Source of the DNA: DATKMK01 sp035541895
GTDB taxonomy: Bacteria; Desulfobacterota; Binatia; HRBIN30; JACQVA1
Assembly (NCBI GenBank): GCA_035541895.1
Contig: DATKMK010000129.1
Location: 1 to 64,000 of the forward strand
Direction of reading: 5' to 3'
DNA: 64,000 nt
Shown here: positions 18,285 through 26,408 of the stretch, piece after piece
Position numbering within the stretch: the first letter of the stretch is position 1
Layout: the number at the start of each line of letters is the position of its first letter
Position numbers and translations under genes: made by a program
The notes under the pieces: generated by a model
Told to the model about the DNA's origin: nothing
Databases searched by the model: none
The model's input: the letters and a program-made list of their open reading frames with translations, nothing else

Positions 18285-20126
18285 TCACGCCCGCGCATCG
18301 CCGCCGACGGCGCTCAGCGGCACAGCGCCATTGTTGCCATGAGCCAGGCGCAGGACCTCGTCGATCTCTGCGCCGTCGAGCGATTCCTTTTCCAGCAACC
18401 GTTCGGCGACCTTGTGCAGCACGTCGAGATTCGCTTCCAGCAAGTCCTTCGCACCCTGATAGCTTTCTTGGATGATGCGGCGGACTTCCGCGTCGATCTC
18501 CATCGCGGTGCGTTCGGAATAATCCTGCACCTGGGTGAAGTCGCGCCCGAGAAAGATTTCTTCACCCTTCTTGCCGAACGTCATCGGCCCGAGCGCCTCG
18601 CTCATACCCCACTCGCACACCATGCGGCGGGCCAACTCGGTCGCCTTCTCCAAATCGTTGCCGGCGCCCGTGGTCATGTGCTGCAGGACCAACTCCTCGG
18701 CGGCGCGGCCGCCGAACAGGATCTGCAAGCTCTTCTGCAGATACTCGCGCGAATAGGTGTGACGCTCGTCGATTGGTAGTTGCTGGGTCAGGCCCAGTGC
18801 GGTGCCGCGGGGGATAATGGTCACCTTGTGAATAGGATCGGTACCGGGGATCAACTTGGCGACCAAAGCATGACCAGCCTCGTGAAATGCGGTGTTGCGC
18901 CGCTCTTCGAGGCTGATGATCATGCTCTTGCGCTCCGAGCCCATCATCACCTTGTCCTTAGCCAGCTCGAAGTCGCGCATGGCGACCCGCTCGACACCGC
19001 TGCGGGCCGCGAGCAACGCCGCCTCGTTCACCAAGTTCTCCAGATCCGCGCCGGCAAATCCGGGCGTGCCGCGCGCGAGCAACGACAGGTCGACATCCTC
19101 GGCGAGCGGCACGCGGCGTGTGTGGACCCGCAAGATCCCTTCGCGCCCTTTCACATCCGGCCGTGGCACGACGACACGACGGTCGAATCGACCCGCGCGC
19201 AGCAAGGCCGGATCGAGTACGTCGGGTCGGTTGGTGGCGGCGATCAGAATCACGCCTTCATTCGCCTCGAAGCCGTCCATCTCGACGAGCAATTGGTTGA
19301 GCGTCTGCTCGCGTTCATCGTGTCCACCGCCGAGTCCGGCGCCGCGATGCCGTCCGACGGCATCAATTTCGTCGATGAAGATGATGCAAGGCGCGTTCTT
19401 CTTGCCTTGGACGAATAGATCGCGCACCCGTGACGCCCCGACACCGACGAACATTTCAACGAAATCCGAGCCGCTGATCGAAAAGAACGGCACACCCGCT
19501 TCCCCGGCGATGGCGCGAGCCAGCAGCGTCTTACCGGTTCCCGGCGCGCCCACCAGCAACACGCCCTTGGGAATCCGGCCGCCGAGTTTGGTGAACTTCT
19601 TCGGGTCCTTCAGAAAGGCGATGATCTCTTCGATTTCGTCCTTCGCTTCATCAATCCCCGCCACGTCGGTGAACGTCACCTTCTGCTGATTCTCGGTCAG
19701 CAGCTTGGCGCGACTCTTTCCGAACGACATCGCCTTGCCGCCGCCCACTTGCATCTGGCGCATGAAGAAGATCCACACGCCGATCAGCAGCAGCATGGGA
19801 AACCATTGCAGGAGCACGGTGATGTACCACGGGTCGCCGTCCTCCGGTTTCGCGGTGATCTTGACCCCCTTCGCGCGCAGCATCTTGATCAGCTCGGGGT
19901 CCTCGGGCGCAAACGTCTTGAACCGTTCGCCGTTATGGAACTTCCCCTTGATGCTGCGACCTTGGATGGTGACCTCGGTGAGGTCCCCCTTGTCGAGGGC
20001 GGCGACGAAATCGCTGAAGATAATGTCGGGCTCGCGGGCCTGCTGCTTGTTGAACAGGTTGAATAGCAGCAGGAACATCAGGCCCAGTACGAGCCATAGG
20101 GCAACGTTGCGTGAGATCTGATTCAC
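18285..20126 (-). CDS. ftsH: ATP-dependent zinc metalloprotease FtsH
   Basis: Membrane-anchored AAA+ protease of 613 residues for quality control and turnover of regulatory proteins. It has two membrane helices (about 8-26 and 103-122) flanking a periplasmic domain. The AAA domain has Walker A GAPGTGKT (193-200), Walker B IIFIDEID and the SRH around PALLRAGRFDRR. The M41 peptidase domain has zinc motif HEAGH. The GTG start has a GAGGGA site. The C-terminal tail is short. It lies 44 bases after tilS, a widely conserved pairing. Confidence 0.97.
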   Translation of the reverse strand: MNQISRNVALWLVLGLMFLLLFNLFNKQQAREPDIIFSDFVAALDKGDLTEVTIQGRSIKGKFHNGERFKTFAPEDPELIKMLRAKGVKITAKPEDGDPWYITVLLQWFPMLLLIGVWIFFMRQMQVGGGKAMSFGKSRAKLLTENQQKVTFTDVAGIDEAKDEIEEIIAFLKDPKKFTKLGGRIPKGVLLVGAPGTGKTLLARAIAGEAGVPFFSISGSDFVEMFVGVGASRVRDLFVQGKKNAPCIIFIDEIDAVGRHRGAGLGGGHDEREQTLNQLLVEMDGFEANEGVILIAATNRPDVLDPALLRAGRFDRRVVVPRPDVKGREGILRVHTRRVPLAEDVDLSLLARGTPGFAGADLENLVNEAALLAARSGVERVAMRDFELAKDKVMMGSERKSMIISLEERRNTAFHEAGHALVAKLIPGTDPIHKVTIIPRGTALGLTQQLPIDERHTYSREYLQKSLQILFGGRAAEELVLQHMTTGAGNDLEKATELARRMVCEWGMSEALGPMTFGKKGEEIFLGRDFTQVQDYSERTAMEIDAEVRRIIQESYQGAKDLLEANLDVLHKVAERLLEKESLDGAEIDEVLRLAHGNNGAVPLSAVGGDARA

Positions 20127-20170
20127 TTGTCCCTCAGCTAAAACTGCATGAGTAACCTAACATACGCACA

Positions 20171-21595
20171 CTACCCCAGCAACGGTTTGGCGGCGGTTTT
20201 CGCTCGTAGCCACAGCACCCGGCGCGTCTGCTCGTTGACCACGCGGCCGCTGCTCCGCACGACACCCGGAACCCAGAGCACGTCGGCCCCGCACTGCACC
20301 ACCGGCCACGCCGACCGAAGCGGGTGAGGAATCTTGCGGTCGACGAAAATGTCGCCCAGCTTGCGCCGGCCGCGCATGCCCAGCGGCTGGATCCGATCGC
20401 CGGACATCGGCGTCCGAATGAGCAACTCCGGCACCGCATCTGCCGCGATGACGGCGTTCCATAGATCCGACGGCAGGCGGCGTGGGTGCGGCACGGACTC
20501 CACGCGGCTCACCTCGATGTCCCAACCGTCCAGATGAACACAGTGACCCGCTACGATCCGCCGGGGGAGAGACTCGGCCGGCGCCACCGATTCGGCCCGC
20601 CCGAATCGGAGGCGGTCATACACGCGCTCCACCGTCCCACCCGGCAGCGCGACGCGGCGGCTCGGTCTTGGTCCCCGAAGCAAGCTGAGAACTGCCGCAA
20701 CATGACGCTGCGTCAGTCCGCGCCGATGGCCGCGCACCTCAGCCAACCAGTGACGAATCGTTTCTCCTCGCTGCGCAACCGGTATACGGAGCAACTCGCG
20801 AATCGACAAAACGCCGTCCGAGGAGACCGTGCTCCCGCTGACGGACGCTTCACGTTGTCGCATCAACTCAGCCAGGTTCGCCAGCGCTCGATCGATCTGC
20901 GGATTCATGTCTCGCAACAGCGGCAGCACGTCGTGACGAATGCGGTTGCGCTGGAAGCGCCGATCGCGGTTGCTGCTGTCTTCGCAATACGACACGCCGA
21001 GCGCCTCGACGAACGCTTCAACCTCGCGGCGCGAGCAGTTCAACAGCGGACGCGCCACCGTCATCCCCGCGATGGTGGCGACGGGCAGAATCCCGACGAG
21101 TCCGCTCGGCCCACAACCGCGGATCATCCGTAACAGTACGGTCTCGGCCTGATCGTCGCGCGTGTGACCCGTGGCGATGCAGTCTGCCTGGATCGCGCGC
21201 GCGCGTGTGGCAAGCGCGGCGTAGCGAGCCTGCCGCGCCCGCTCCTCGGTATTCCCGCCCTCACGCAACGTGCGGGACAGGTTCTCCACGTAGACGGGCG
21301 CATCGAAACGCGCCGCAAGCGCTCGTGCCGTGGCCGCATCCGCGTCGGCTTCCGCCCCACGCAGTCCGTGGTGGACGTGACACGCACTCAGACGAAGATT
21401 CAGTCGCCGCGCAGCGAACACGAGGGCCGCCAATGTCGCCGTCGAATCCGCTCCGCCCGACAACGCGACCAGGACATGGCTGCCGGGGGCCGGGACGCCG
21501 GTGTGCTCGACGGCGTCACGAACAGCGCCGACAAATCGGGTAATCGCGCGTTGCACGGTCCGATTCACTTTGGCATGGTACCCGACACGACTCAA
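20171..21595 (-). CDS. tilS: tRNA(Ile)-lysidine synthase
   Basis: Modifies C34 of the CAU-anticodon tRNA-Ile to lysidine so that it reads AUA. It has about 474 residues. The PP-loop motif is VALSGGADSTATLAAL near residue 45, and conserved HVHHGLRG and ATGHTRDDQAETVLLRMIRGCG follow. The C-terminal substrate-binding domain has the RPRxxGDR-like segment MSGDRIQPLGMRGRRKLGDIFVDRKIP. The start is uncertain: the TTG at 21595 has an AAGGAG 12 bases upstream, and in-frame GTGs at 21568 and 21556 are alternatives. It starts back-to-back with a divergent gene at 21596. Confidence 0.93.
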   Translation of the reverse strand: MSRVGYHAKVNRTVQRAITRFVGAVRDAVEHTGVPAPGSHVLVALSGGADSTATLAALVFAARRLNLRLSACHVHHGLRGAEADADAATARALAARFDAPVYVENLSRTLREGGNTEERARQARYAALATRARAIQADCIATGHTRDDQAETVLLRMIRGCGPSGLVGILPVATIAGMTVARPLLNCSRREVEAFVEALGVSYCEDSSNRDRRFQRNRIRHDVLPLLRDMNPQIDRALANLAELMRQREASVSGSTVSSDGVLSIRELLRIPVAQRGETIRHWLAEVRGHRRGLTQRHVAAVLSLLRGPRPSRRVALPGGTVERVYDRLRFGRAESVAPAESLPRRIVAGHCVHLDGWDIEVSRVESVPHPRRLPSDLWNAVIAADAVPELLIRTPMSGDRIQPLGMRGRRKLGDIFVDRKIPHPLRSAWPVVQCGADVLWVPGVVRSSGRVVNEQTRRVLWLRAKTAAKPLLG

Positions 21596-22264
21596 ATGCG
21601 TTCACTGCTCCTTGGCTTGTTCGCAATGGCGAGCGTCACCCTCCTTCAGACCAGTCGCGCGCGCGCCGCGGACACCGATCCGGCCGCATCTCCAGCAGGA
21701 CCGAATCCGGAGATGATTCGCGCCATCGCCGAGATTCGGCGCAAGTACGGTGCCGACGCGGTAATGATGGAAGGCACGCTGCTGAGTCATTCCATTCAAG
21801 CCGGGTCCGTACTCGAAACCGCCGTGACCATCGCCGACGTCCAGCGACGGGACGCGCGCACCTATCTCGTGTTCGCGGTTGAAACCGGGCTTGTCTACAA
21901 CGATCGCGAACTGTCGGCCGACGAGCGGCTCCGTCGCACCTGGACTCGCATCGTCGAGCGATCGCTGCGCACGTTCCGCGCGCTCGATCTTCCCGCCGAC
22001 GGATTGTGCCTCGCGATCACCTACTCCCACAAACCGTACGCTGACGAACCCGACCTTCGCAGTCATCTCAGTGAGGGGCACGGCGAGCGCGAGTCGGTCG
22101 TGCTCTATCTCCTCACGAGCGACGTGAGCGAACTGCTGGGCAACAGGATCGGCGGGCAACAACTCGCCGATCGTTCGGTCGTGCTGGTCAACGATCGCCC
22201 GCAGCGGATTCGGGTCGAGCCGACAGAGGCACCGGCCTCAGCCGACACAGCCCCTACGCCCTAA
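21596..22264 (+). CDS. Secreted protein of unknown function
   Basis: 222 residues from the ATG at 21596; an in-frame ATG 21 bases upstream is the alternative. It has a signal peptide (RSLLLGLFAMASVTLL then a run ending ARARAAD). The mature part has mixed alpha/beta character, including AVTIADVQRRDARTYLVFAV and SVVLYLLTSDVSELLG, and ends in a low-complexity Pro/Ala/Thr tail. I do not recognise a family. It is divergent from tilS with no space between the starts and convergent with the FNR gene. It has no apparent operon partner. Confidence 0.7.
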   Translation: MRSLLLGLFAMASVTLLQTSRARAADTDPAASPAGPNPEMIRAIAEIRRKYGADAVMMEGTLLSHSIQAGSVLETAVTIADVQRRDARTYLVFAVETGLVYNDRELSADERLRRTWTRIVERSLRTFRALDLPADGLCLAITYSHKPYADEPDLRSHLSEGHGERESVVLYLLTSDVSELLGNRIGGQQLADRSVVLVNDRPQRIRVEPTEAPASADTAPTP

Positions 22265-22286
22265 CCACGCCGGCGTGGGCACGGCC

Positions 22287-23000
22287 TCACCATTTCTCGT
22301 ACTGCACCGCGCGGCGTTGGTAACCGGCGCCACGCAAGAGGTCGCGCAATTTGGTCACCACGTCACCGACTCCACAAATGAAGAAATGCCGGTCGCGCTC
22401 GGCGTCGCCGTCAACGTAGCGTGCGCGCACCGACTGCAACAACGCGTACGGCGACCGATCCAACAGCGGTTCGAACTGAAACCGCCCATGTTCCCGCTCC
22501 GCCGCTTCCCACTCGCCACGATAGAGCAGCTCATCAACTGCATCCGCGCGATAGTGGAGCCGGACGCTACCGTTGCTACCTCGCGATAGGATGCGCTTGA
22601 GCATCGGTCGGATCGGCGCAACACCGGTGGCGTCCGCGATGAAAACACATTCGCCGACCGGAGGCTCGGCGACCACAAAGGTGCCCCAAGGGCCGGAGAA
22701 GTGCACGACTGCACCGGCCCGCAACGTGAACAGATACGCGGAGCCGACACCGCCGGGCACTCGATTGAGACAGATTTCCAGCAACTCGGATTCCTCCGGA
22801 TTGGAGGCGATCGAGTATGGGCGGATCAGCGTCTCACCACCGACTGGTAGTTGCAGCGAGATGAATTGACCTGGACTGAACGTCAACCCTTGCTCAGCAG
22901 GTAGACGCAGAAAGATCGATCGGGTCTCCGGATTGTGCAACGCGATCCGTTCAACGACCGCGTGCTGCGGCCTCCGGCTCCGCGATAACTCAGGCGGCAT
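22287..23000 (-). CDS. Ferredoxin-NAD(P)+ reductase-like FAD/NAD oxidoreductase
   Basis: 237-residue FNR-family flavoprotein. The FAD-binding barrel has the RPYSIAS motif near residue 60. The NAD-binding lobe begins at VFIADATGVAPIRPML, and the C-terminal FICGVGDVVTKLRDLL fits the nicotinamide side. The start overlaps the end of the upstream 2Fe-2S ferredoxin by 11 bases, so the two are translated together. They probably form a two-component electron-transfer module (NAD(P)H to flavin to 2Fe-2S). No oxygenase partner is adjacent, so the acceptor is unknown. Confidence 0.88.
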   Translation of the reverse strand: MPPELSRSRRPQHAVVERIALHNPETRSIFLRLPAEQGLTFSPGQFISLQLPVGGETLIRPYSIASNPEESELLEICLNRVPGGVGSAYLFTLRAGAVVHFSGPWGTFVVAEPPVGECVFIADATGVAPIRPMLKRILSRGSNGSVRLHYRADAVDELLYRGEWEAAEREHGRFQFEPLLDRSPYALLQSVRARYVDGDAERDRHFFICGVGDVVTKLRDLLRGAGYQRRAVQYEKW

Positions 23001-23343
23001 TGATGGTGAACCGCGGTATCAGCACGACCACTTCACCGTCGCGCTCGAATACGGCCTGGCAGCCCAATCGCGACGTCGGCGTCAGACCGGGCGCCTTGTC
23101 GAGCAAATCATCTTCGCTCTCGGAACTCTCCGAGAGGTGCTCGCCGCCGCTCTTGATGATCACGTGGCATGTCGTGCACGCGCAATTTCCGCCGCAGGCG
23201 TGTTCGAGGTGAACGCCGTGGCCGAGCAGAACGTCCAAGATCGATCCCGGCAATCCGTCATGTTGAAAGGGCGCCCGCGTTCGATCGAATTCCACGACTC
23301 GTTCCGGCTCGCCGCCTTCATGCAGCACACGCAGCTTGACCAT
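22990..23343 (-). CDS. 2Fe-2S ferredoxin (adrenodoxin/ISC type)
   Basis: 117 residues. The cluster-binding motif is HACGGNCACTTCHVII, that is C-x5-C-x2-C, with the fourth cysteine in SRLGCQAVF. The acidic stretch SESSESEDDLLDKAPG before the last cysteine is typical of the adrenodoxin/Isc Fdx class. It is the first gene of a pair with the FNR-like reductase, overlapping it by 11 bases, and could feed a P450, Rieske oxygenase or Fe-S assembly. Confidence 0.93.
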   Translation of the reverse strand: MVKLRVLHEGGEPERVVEFDRTRAPFQHDGLPGSILDVLLGHGVHLEHACGGNCACTTCHVIIKSGGEHLSESSESEDDLLDKAPGLTPTSRLGCQAVFERDGEVVVLIPRFTINAA

Positions 23344-23385
23344 CGCGTGATGTCTGTAGCATCCGCCGGCACTCGGCGCGAGGTA

Positions 23386-24651
23386 CTACCGACGCTCAGC
23401 GGTCGGCCCCGGACCACACGCCGACGGACCGAGGCAGACGCAATCGTGCTCGCAGCCCGCGGGGGTACATCGATCGATCGTGCACGGGTTGCCGTCACGA
23501 CAGTCCTCGTCCGTCGCGCACGTCGTTGGCGGCCGGCAGCCCTTCGTGCCGGGGTCACAGTGTCCGTTGAGCACGGTCGTGCATCCCAGCGGACAGCTGC
23601 GTTCAACCTCGATGAAGTCGAACTCCAGACACGCAGCCAACGGGGTCTGACACTCACAGCAGATGTGCCCGTGGGGCAGGCCGATCGTGGGCGTCGGTTC
23701 CGAACAGTTGGCCGCGCACGCGCACTGTCCGTTGTTGGTCGTGCACACTCCGGCGGCGCGCCGGCCGTCCGCGCAGGCGGCGGCACAGTCTCCCCCACAC
23801 GTGTCGCGCGCGTCGCACGTCACCGGTGTTGCTGCCGCGCAGGGTACACACGCGCTGCACTGACCGGTCTGTGAATCGAACTGCTCAGGCGGACACCACG
23901 AGGTGACAAACGACGGCAACGAATTGGTGGTCGAGAGGCGACAGCACCTCGCTTGATCGCTCGGGAATGATGGCCCGCGACAGCTTGGACCGACATAGCA
24001 ATACCCGACGCGGGGCGGGGTGCCACCCGGGGTCGGGGTCGTCTGCGGCGTCGGCGTCGCGGGTGGCGCAGGTTCCACCTGGAAGCCGAGCACCGCGAAG
24101 GTCTGTCCGATCGGGTCGTTGACTTTAACGCCGCGCACTTCCACGCGTGTCGGTCCTTCGGTCGCGAACGGAATCGGCAGCGGGACATCGAGAAACGCCG
24201 AGCCGCTCTCCACGTCAAAAGGAATCGCAACCGTCTGCGTGGCATCGGCAGCGTTCGCCGAGCCGATGGCCACGTCGATCGCCAACTGATTGCCGTGGTT
24301 GCTGACCACGCCTCCGTTGCCGTCGACGACGCCGGTGAGCAGCAGCCGAGCGTGTGGGAGCCCGCCGGGCGGCAGTCGGAAGGTGTCTTGTTGAGGAAGG
24401 AACCGCCGGCGATGCTCCGGACGGGGTACGGGGAGCACGCCGATCGCAACGTGTCCGCGCTCAAACCGTAGCGTCGAGGCACTGTCCGCGGGGGCAAGCA
24501 GATCACTTTCGAGGCCGCGCGCCATGGCGGCCGGAAATCGAAACGACTGCACTGCGGCAGGCGGCAGCGCATCAGCGGGTGAGTTGCGGGCGATTCCGCA
24601 GAGCATGCCCGCCCACAAAATCGCGGACACAGTTCGGTGATGTGGTGTCAC
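23386..24651 (-). CDS. Secreted cysteine-rich protein with Pro/Thr linker
   Basis: 421 residues from a GTG at 24651, chosen because GAGGAAAG lies five bases upstream. A signal peptide (about 1-28, ending SPADA) is followed by a 190-residue N-terminal domain of beta type, then a linker of repeated TPTP/PGGTPP. The C-terminal half of about 180 residues has roughly 25-30 cysteines, ending in a CATDEDCRDGNPCTIDRC repeat. That last pattern (C-x-xDxDC-xDGxPCT-xD-xC) is common in surface or secreted proteins of Myxococcota and Binatota. The function is unknown; adhesion or a disulfide-stabilised surface role is a guess. Confidence 0.8.
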   Translation of the reverse strand: MTPHHRTVSAILWAGMLCGIARNSPADALPPAAVQSFRFPAAMARGLESDLLAPADSASTLRFERGHVAIGVLPVPRPEHRRRFLPQQDTFRLPPGGLPHARLLLTGVVDGNGGVVSNHGNQLAIDVAIGSANAADATQTVAIPFDVESGSAFLDVPLPIPFATEGPTRVEVRGVKVNDPIGQTFAVLGFQVEPAPPATPTPQTTPTPGGTPPRVGYCYVGPSCRGPSFPSDQARCCRLSTTNSLPSFVTSWCPPEQFDSQTGQCSACVPCAAATPVTCDARDTCGGDCAAACADGRRAAGVCTTNNGQCACAANCSEPTPTIGLPHGHICCECQTPLAACLEFDFIEVERSCPLGCTTVLNGHCDPGTKGCRPPTTCATDEDCRDGNPCTIDRCTPAGCEHDCVCLGPSACGPGPTAERR

Positions 24652-24739
24652 TTCAGCTTTCCTCGATTGATACTCTACACCGTCTCGGCTCCGAAGCCGA
24701 GCACCGACTTGCATCCGACGATCGTCAGCCCTGACGGAT

Positions 24740-25129
24740 TCAGTGCGGCCAACGTCCAACCGGCACGCAGTACACGCTCAGATCGGTCATCGGGGCGGCG
24801 CCCGCGACAAAACAGTCACGTGGCGTCGGGAATCCGTTCAACACATACGTGCGCTCGCTGCCGTCGTGCCGAACCACGACCACGATCTGCTTGCGCGGAT
24901 CATACTGCTCGACCAGCACCCCGTAGCCGGTTGGCAGCGCCCCGCTCATGTATCCGACGTCCGCGCACTCGTCGGCGACGCTCACCACCACAACGCCCGG
25001 TCCGTCTGAGAGATAGCCTTGCCAGGCCACCGCTGCCAAGAACTGCCAGTTCGAAAAAATCGCATCGAAGTCCCAGACCGATTGCTCGTCGCTGGTGGGA
25101 ATTTCGCTTGTTCGCAACTCAACCGACAC
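24740..25129 (-). CDS. Protein of unknown function, third gene of a compact unit
   Basis: 129 residues from a GTG at 25129; an in-frame ATG at 25147 would add six residues. The GTG is preferred because AAAGGAGG, which the longer form would translate as Lys-Gly-Gly, lies seven bases before it. The protein is soluble and rich in Val and aromatic residues (VWDFDAIFSNWQFLAAVAWQG, QIVVVVRHDGSERTYVLNG). I recognise no family. The start overlaps the end of the upstream HTH-like gene by 11 bases, so it belongs to a three-gene transcriptional unit with it. Confidence 0.68.
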   Translation of the reverse strand: MSVELRTSEIPTSDEQSVWDFDAIFSNWQFLAAVAWQGYLSDGPGVVVVSVADECADVGYMSGALPTGYGVLVEQYDPRKQIVVVVRHDGSERTYVLNGFPTPRDCFVAGAAPMTDLSVYCVPVGRWPH

Positions 25130-25610
25130 GACGACGCCTCCTTTCATATACCCGCTTCGCTCGAATGTGCGTGATTTGGTTGCCGCGCATCCGCAACCGA
25201 CTCAGTCTGCGCAACATCGCTTGCGCGTTCTCTCCTTTCAAAGACGGCTCGCTCTCTTCGGTACGATCGTCAGGCGCGAGGAGCACACGCCGCAGATACG
25301 TCGCGCTGATCCCCAACACGTCGCAGATCGCTTCGAACGCAAACGGCCACGTTCGACTCGTCGACAGCATCCAGTAGCGCGCCTCTTCGGCCAGACGCTT
25401 GGCCTCAGCCGACCGACTCGCTGCCAGCCGCAGGCAGGCGATGGCATCGAGCAATACCGCACGCATCAACTCGCGCGCACCTTCGCCGTCCGCATCGCCC
25501 GACTTCCGTGTCACGATGCCGTCGGGTGATTCGCCTACGGACAACGCCCGCTGTCTAATCGGCACGGTCATGTGAGGCACCAACGCGCCGCGGTCGCCGC
25601 CGCTCGTCAC
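25119..25610 (-). CDS. Putative helix-turn-helix protein, second gene of a compact unit
   Basis: 163 residues from a GTG at 25610 whose last bases overlap the stop of the upstream gene (GTGA). A purine-rich GAAGG precedes it. A central segment, WPFAFEAICDVLGISATYLRRVLL (only the core is diagnostic: a helix, then LGIS, then a second helix ending YLRR), looks like a helix-turn-helix. The C-terminus is strongly basic (many Arg). An alanine-rich helical region precedes the HTH. It is likely a DNA-binding protein, but no family can be named. It is coupled to genes on both sides. Confidence 0.7.
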   Translation of the reverse strand: MTSGGDRGALVPHMTVPIRQRALSVGESPDGIVTRKSGDADGEGARELMRAVLLDAIACLRLAASRSAEAKRLAEEARYWMLSTSRTWPFAFEAICDVLGISATYLRRVLLAPDDRTEESEPSLKGENAQAMLRRLSRLRMRGNQITHIRAKRVYERRRRRVG

Positions 25611-26065
25611 GCCGCCTTCTTGTTCCGCTGCACTGTACATTCGCGTAGTGTCTGCCACTGGTTCTCGTAGTCGAGCAGCCAGGTCTTGCTGGGCTCGCGG
25701 AGGGTCAGCGTGTAGAACCCTTGGACTCGACTGCCGGGCACGACGAAGTATCGCAGCGGCTTGGTCGCCGCGACGAAGATCCAGACATCCGGGCGGAGCC
25801 GCGTACTGCCGCGGGTGTGGAGGTTCCAGCGGTGTCCGGTGTAGCGGTAGGTGTACCGCCGGCCGTTGACTGCGACGCGCCATTGAAAGACGGATCGCTT
25901 GGCGACGCGTACCGCGATCGTGAGATCGGCCGCGAGCAGGTCGAATCGTGTCGCCGCTGCGCGTGCGCCCGCCCGCCGGCCGCCGGGCTGCACATCGAAT
26001 CCGTTGGCCGCCAGCGCGCGGCGGACGAGTTGAACGGTGCGGTCATGTAGCTCGACGCGGGTCAT
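25607..26065 (-). CDS. Unknown protein with a degenerate PD-(D/E)XK nuclease-like pattern
   Basis: 152 residues from an ATG at 26065, with GGGAG six bases upstream. The order of elements resembles the PD-(D/E)XK core. A first helix (HDRTVQLVRRALAANGF) is followed by a strand with Asp (RFDLLAAD). A strand TIAVRVAKRS sits where I-E-V-K-x-A-K would be expected, and later strands are DVWIFVAAT and YFVVPG. The acidic residue and lysine of the motif are replaced by Ala and Arg, so catalysis is doubtful. It is the first gene of a three-gene unit with 4- and 11-base overlaps. The fold assignment is inference. Confidence 0.65.
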   Translation of the reverse strand: MTRVELHDRTVQLVRRALAANGFDVQPGGRRAGARAAATRFDLLAADLTIAVRVAKRSVFQWRVAVNGRRYTYRYTGHRWNLHTRGSTRLRPDVWIFVAATKPLRYFVVPGSRVQGFYTLTLREPSKTWLLDYENQWQTLRECTVQRNKKAA

Positions 26066-26408
26066 CGTGGTCTCCCATCTGTCCGAAGCCAGCGCGTGTA
26101 GCGCGTTCGGATCAACACTCACTGAGAGCACTCCGAATGCCAGCGCGTGCGTGCAGCCGTCCGCGCGTGATGGTCCGCGCACCAAGTGAGTCAGAACGCG
26201 TCAGCAACGATGCCGGGGCCGAGCCACCCTTGTTTTTCTCGTTACGGTGGTGCGCGCGCCATTTTGACCCAGTGGCCGAAGTGATACGCAGCCCGGCGCC
26301 ACGTGGTTCGCCGTTGGCCTTGGGCGCGGACTGGTGCCCGGTTCCTTGATCGTGGCACAATGCGTGCGTTCGCCGCGACCGCTTGCACGGAGGACAACGA
26401 TTGAACGA
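26066..26408 (-). other. Intergenic region between divergent genes (343 bases)
   Basis: Separates the minus-strand three-gene unit from the plus-strand kinase/regulator pair and should hold both promoters. I see a GGGAG ribosome site just before 26065 and a GGAGG near 26391 for the kinase gene. No convincing -35/-10 pair, repeat or RNA element stands out. Confidence 0.5.

Noticed and set aside
22265..22278. Perfect 14-base palindrome CCACGCCGGCGTGG between convergent genes
   Set aside because: No loop and no T run on either side, so not a terminator I can support; palindromes of this size are common in such GC-rich DNA.
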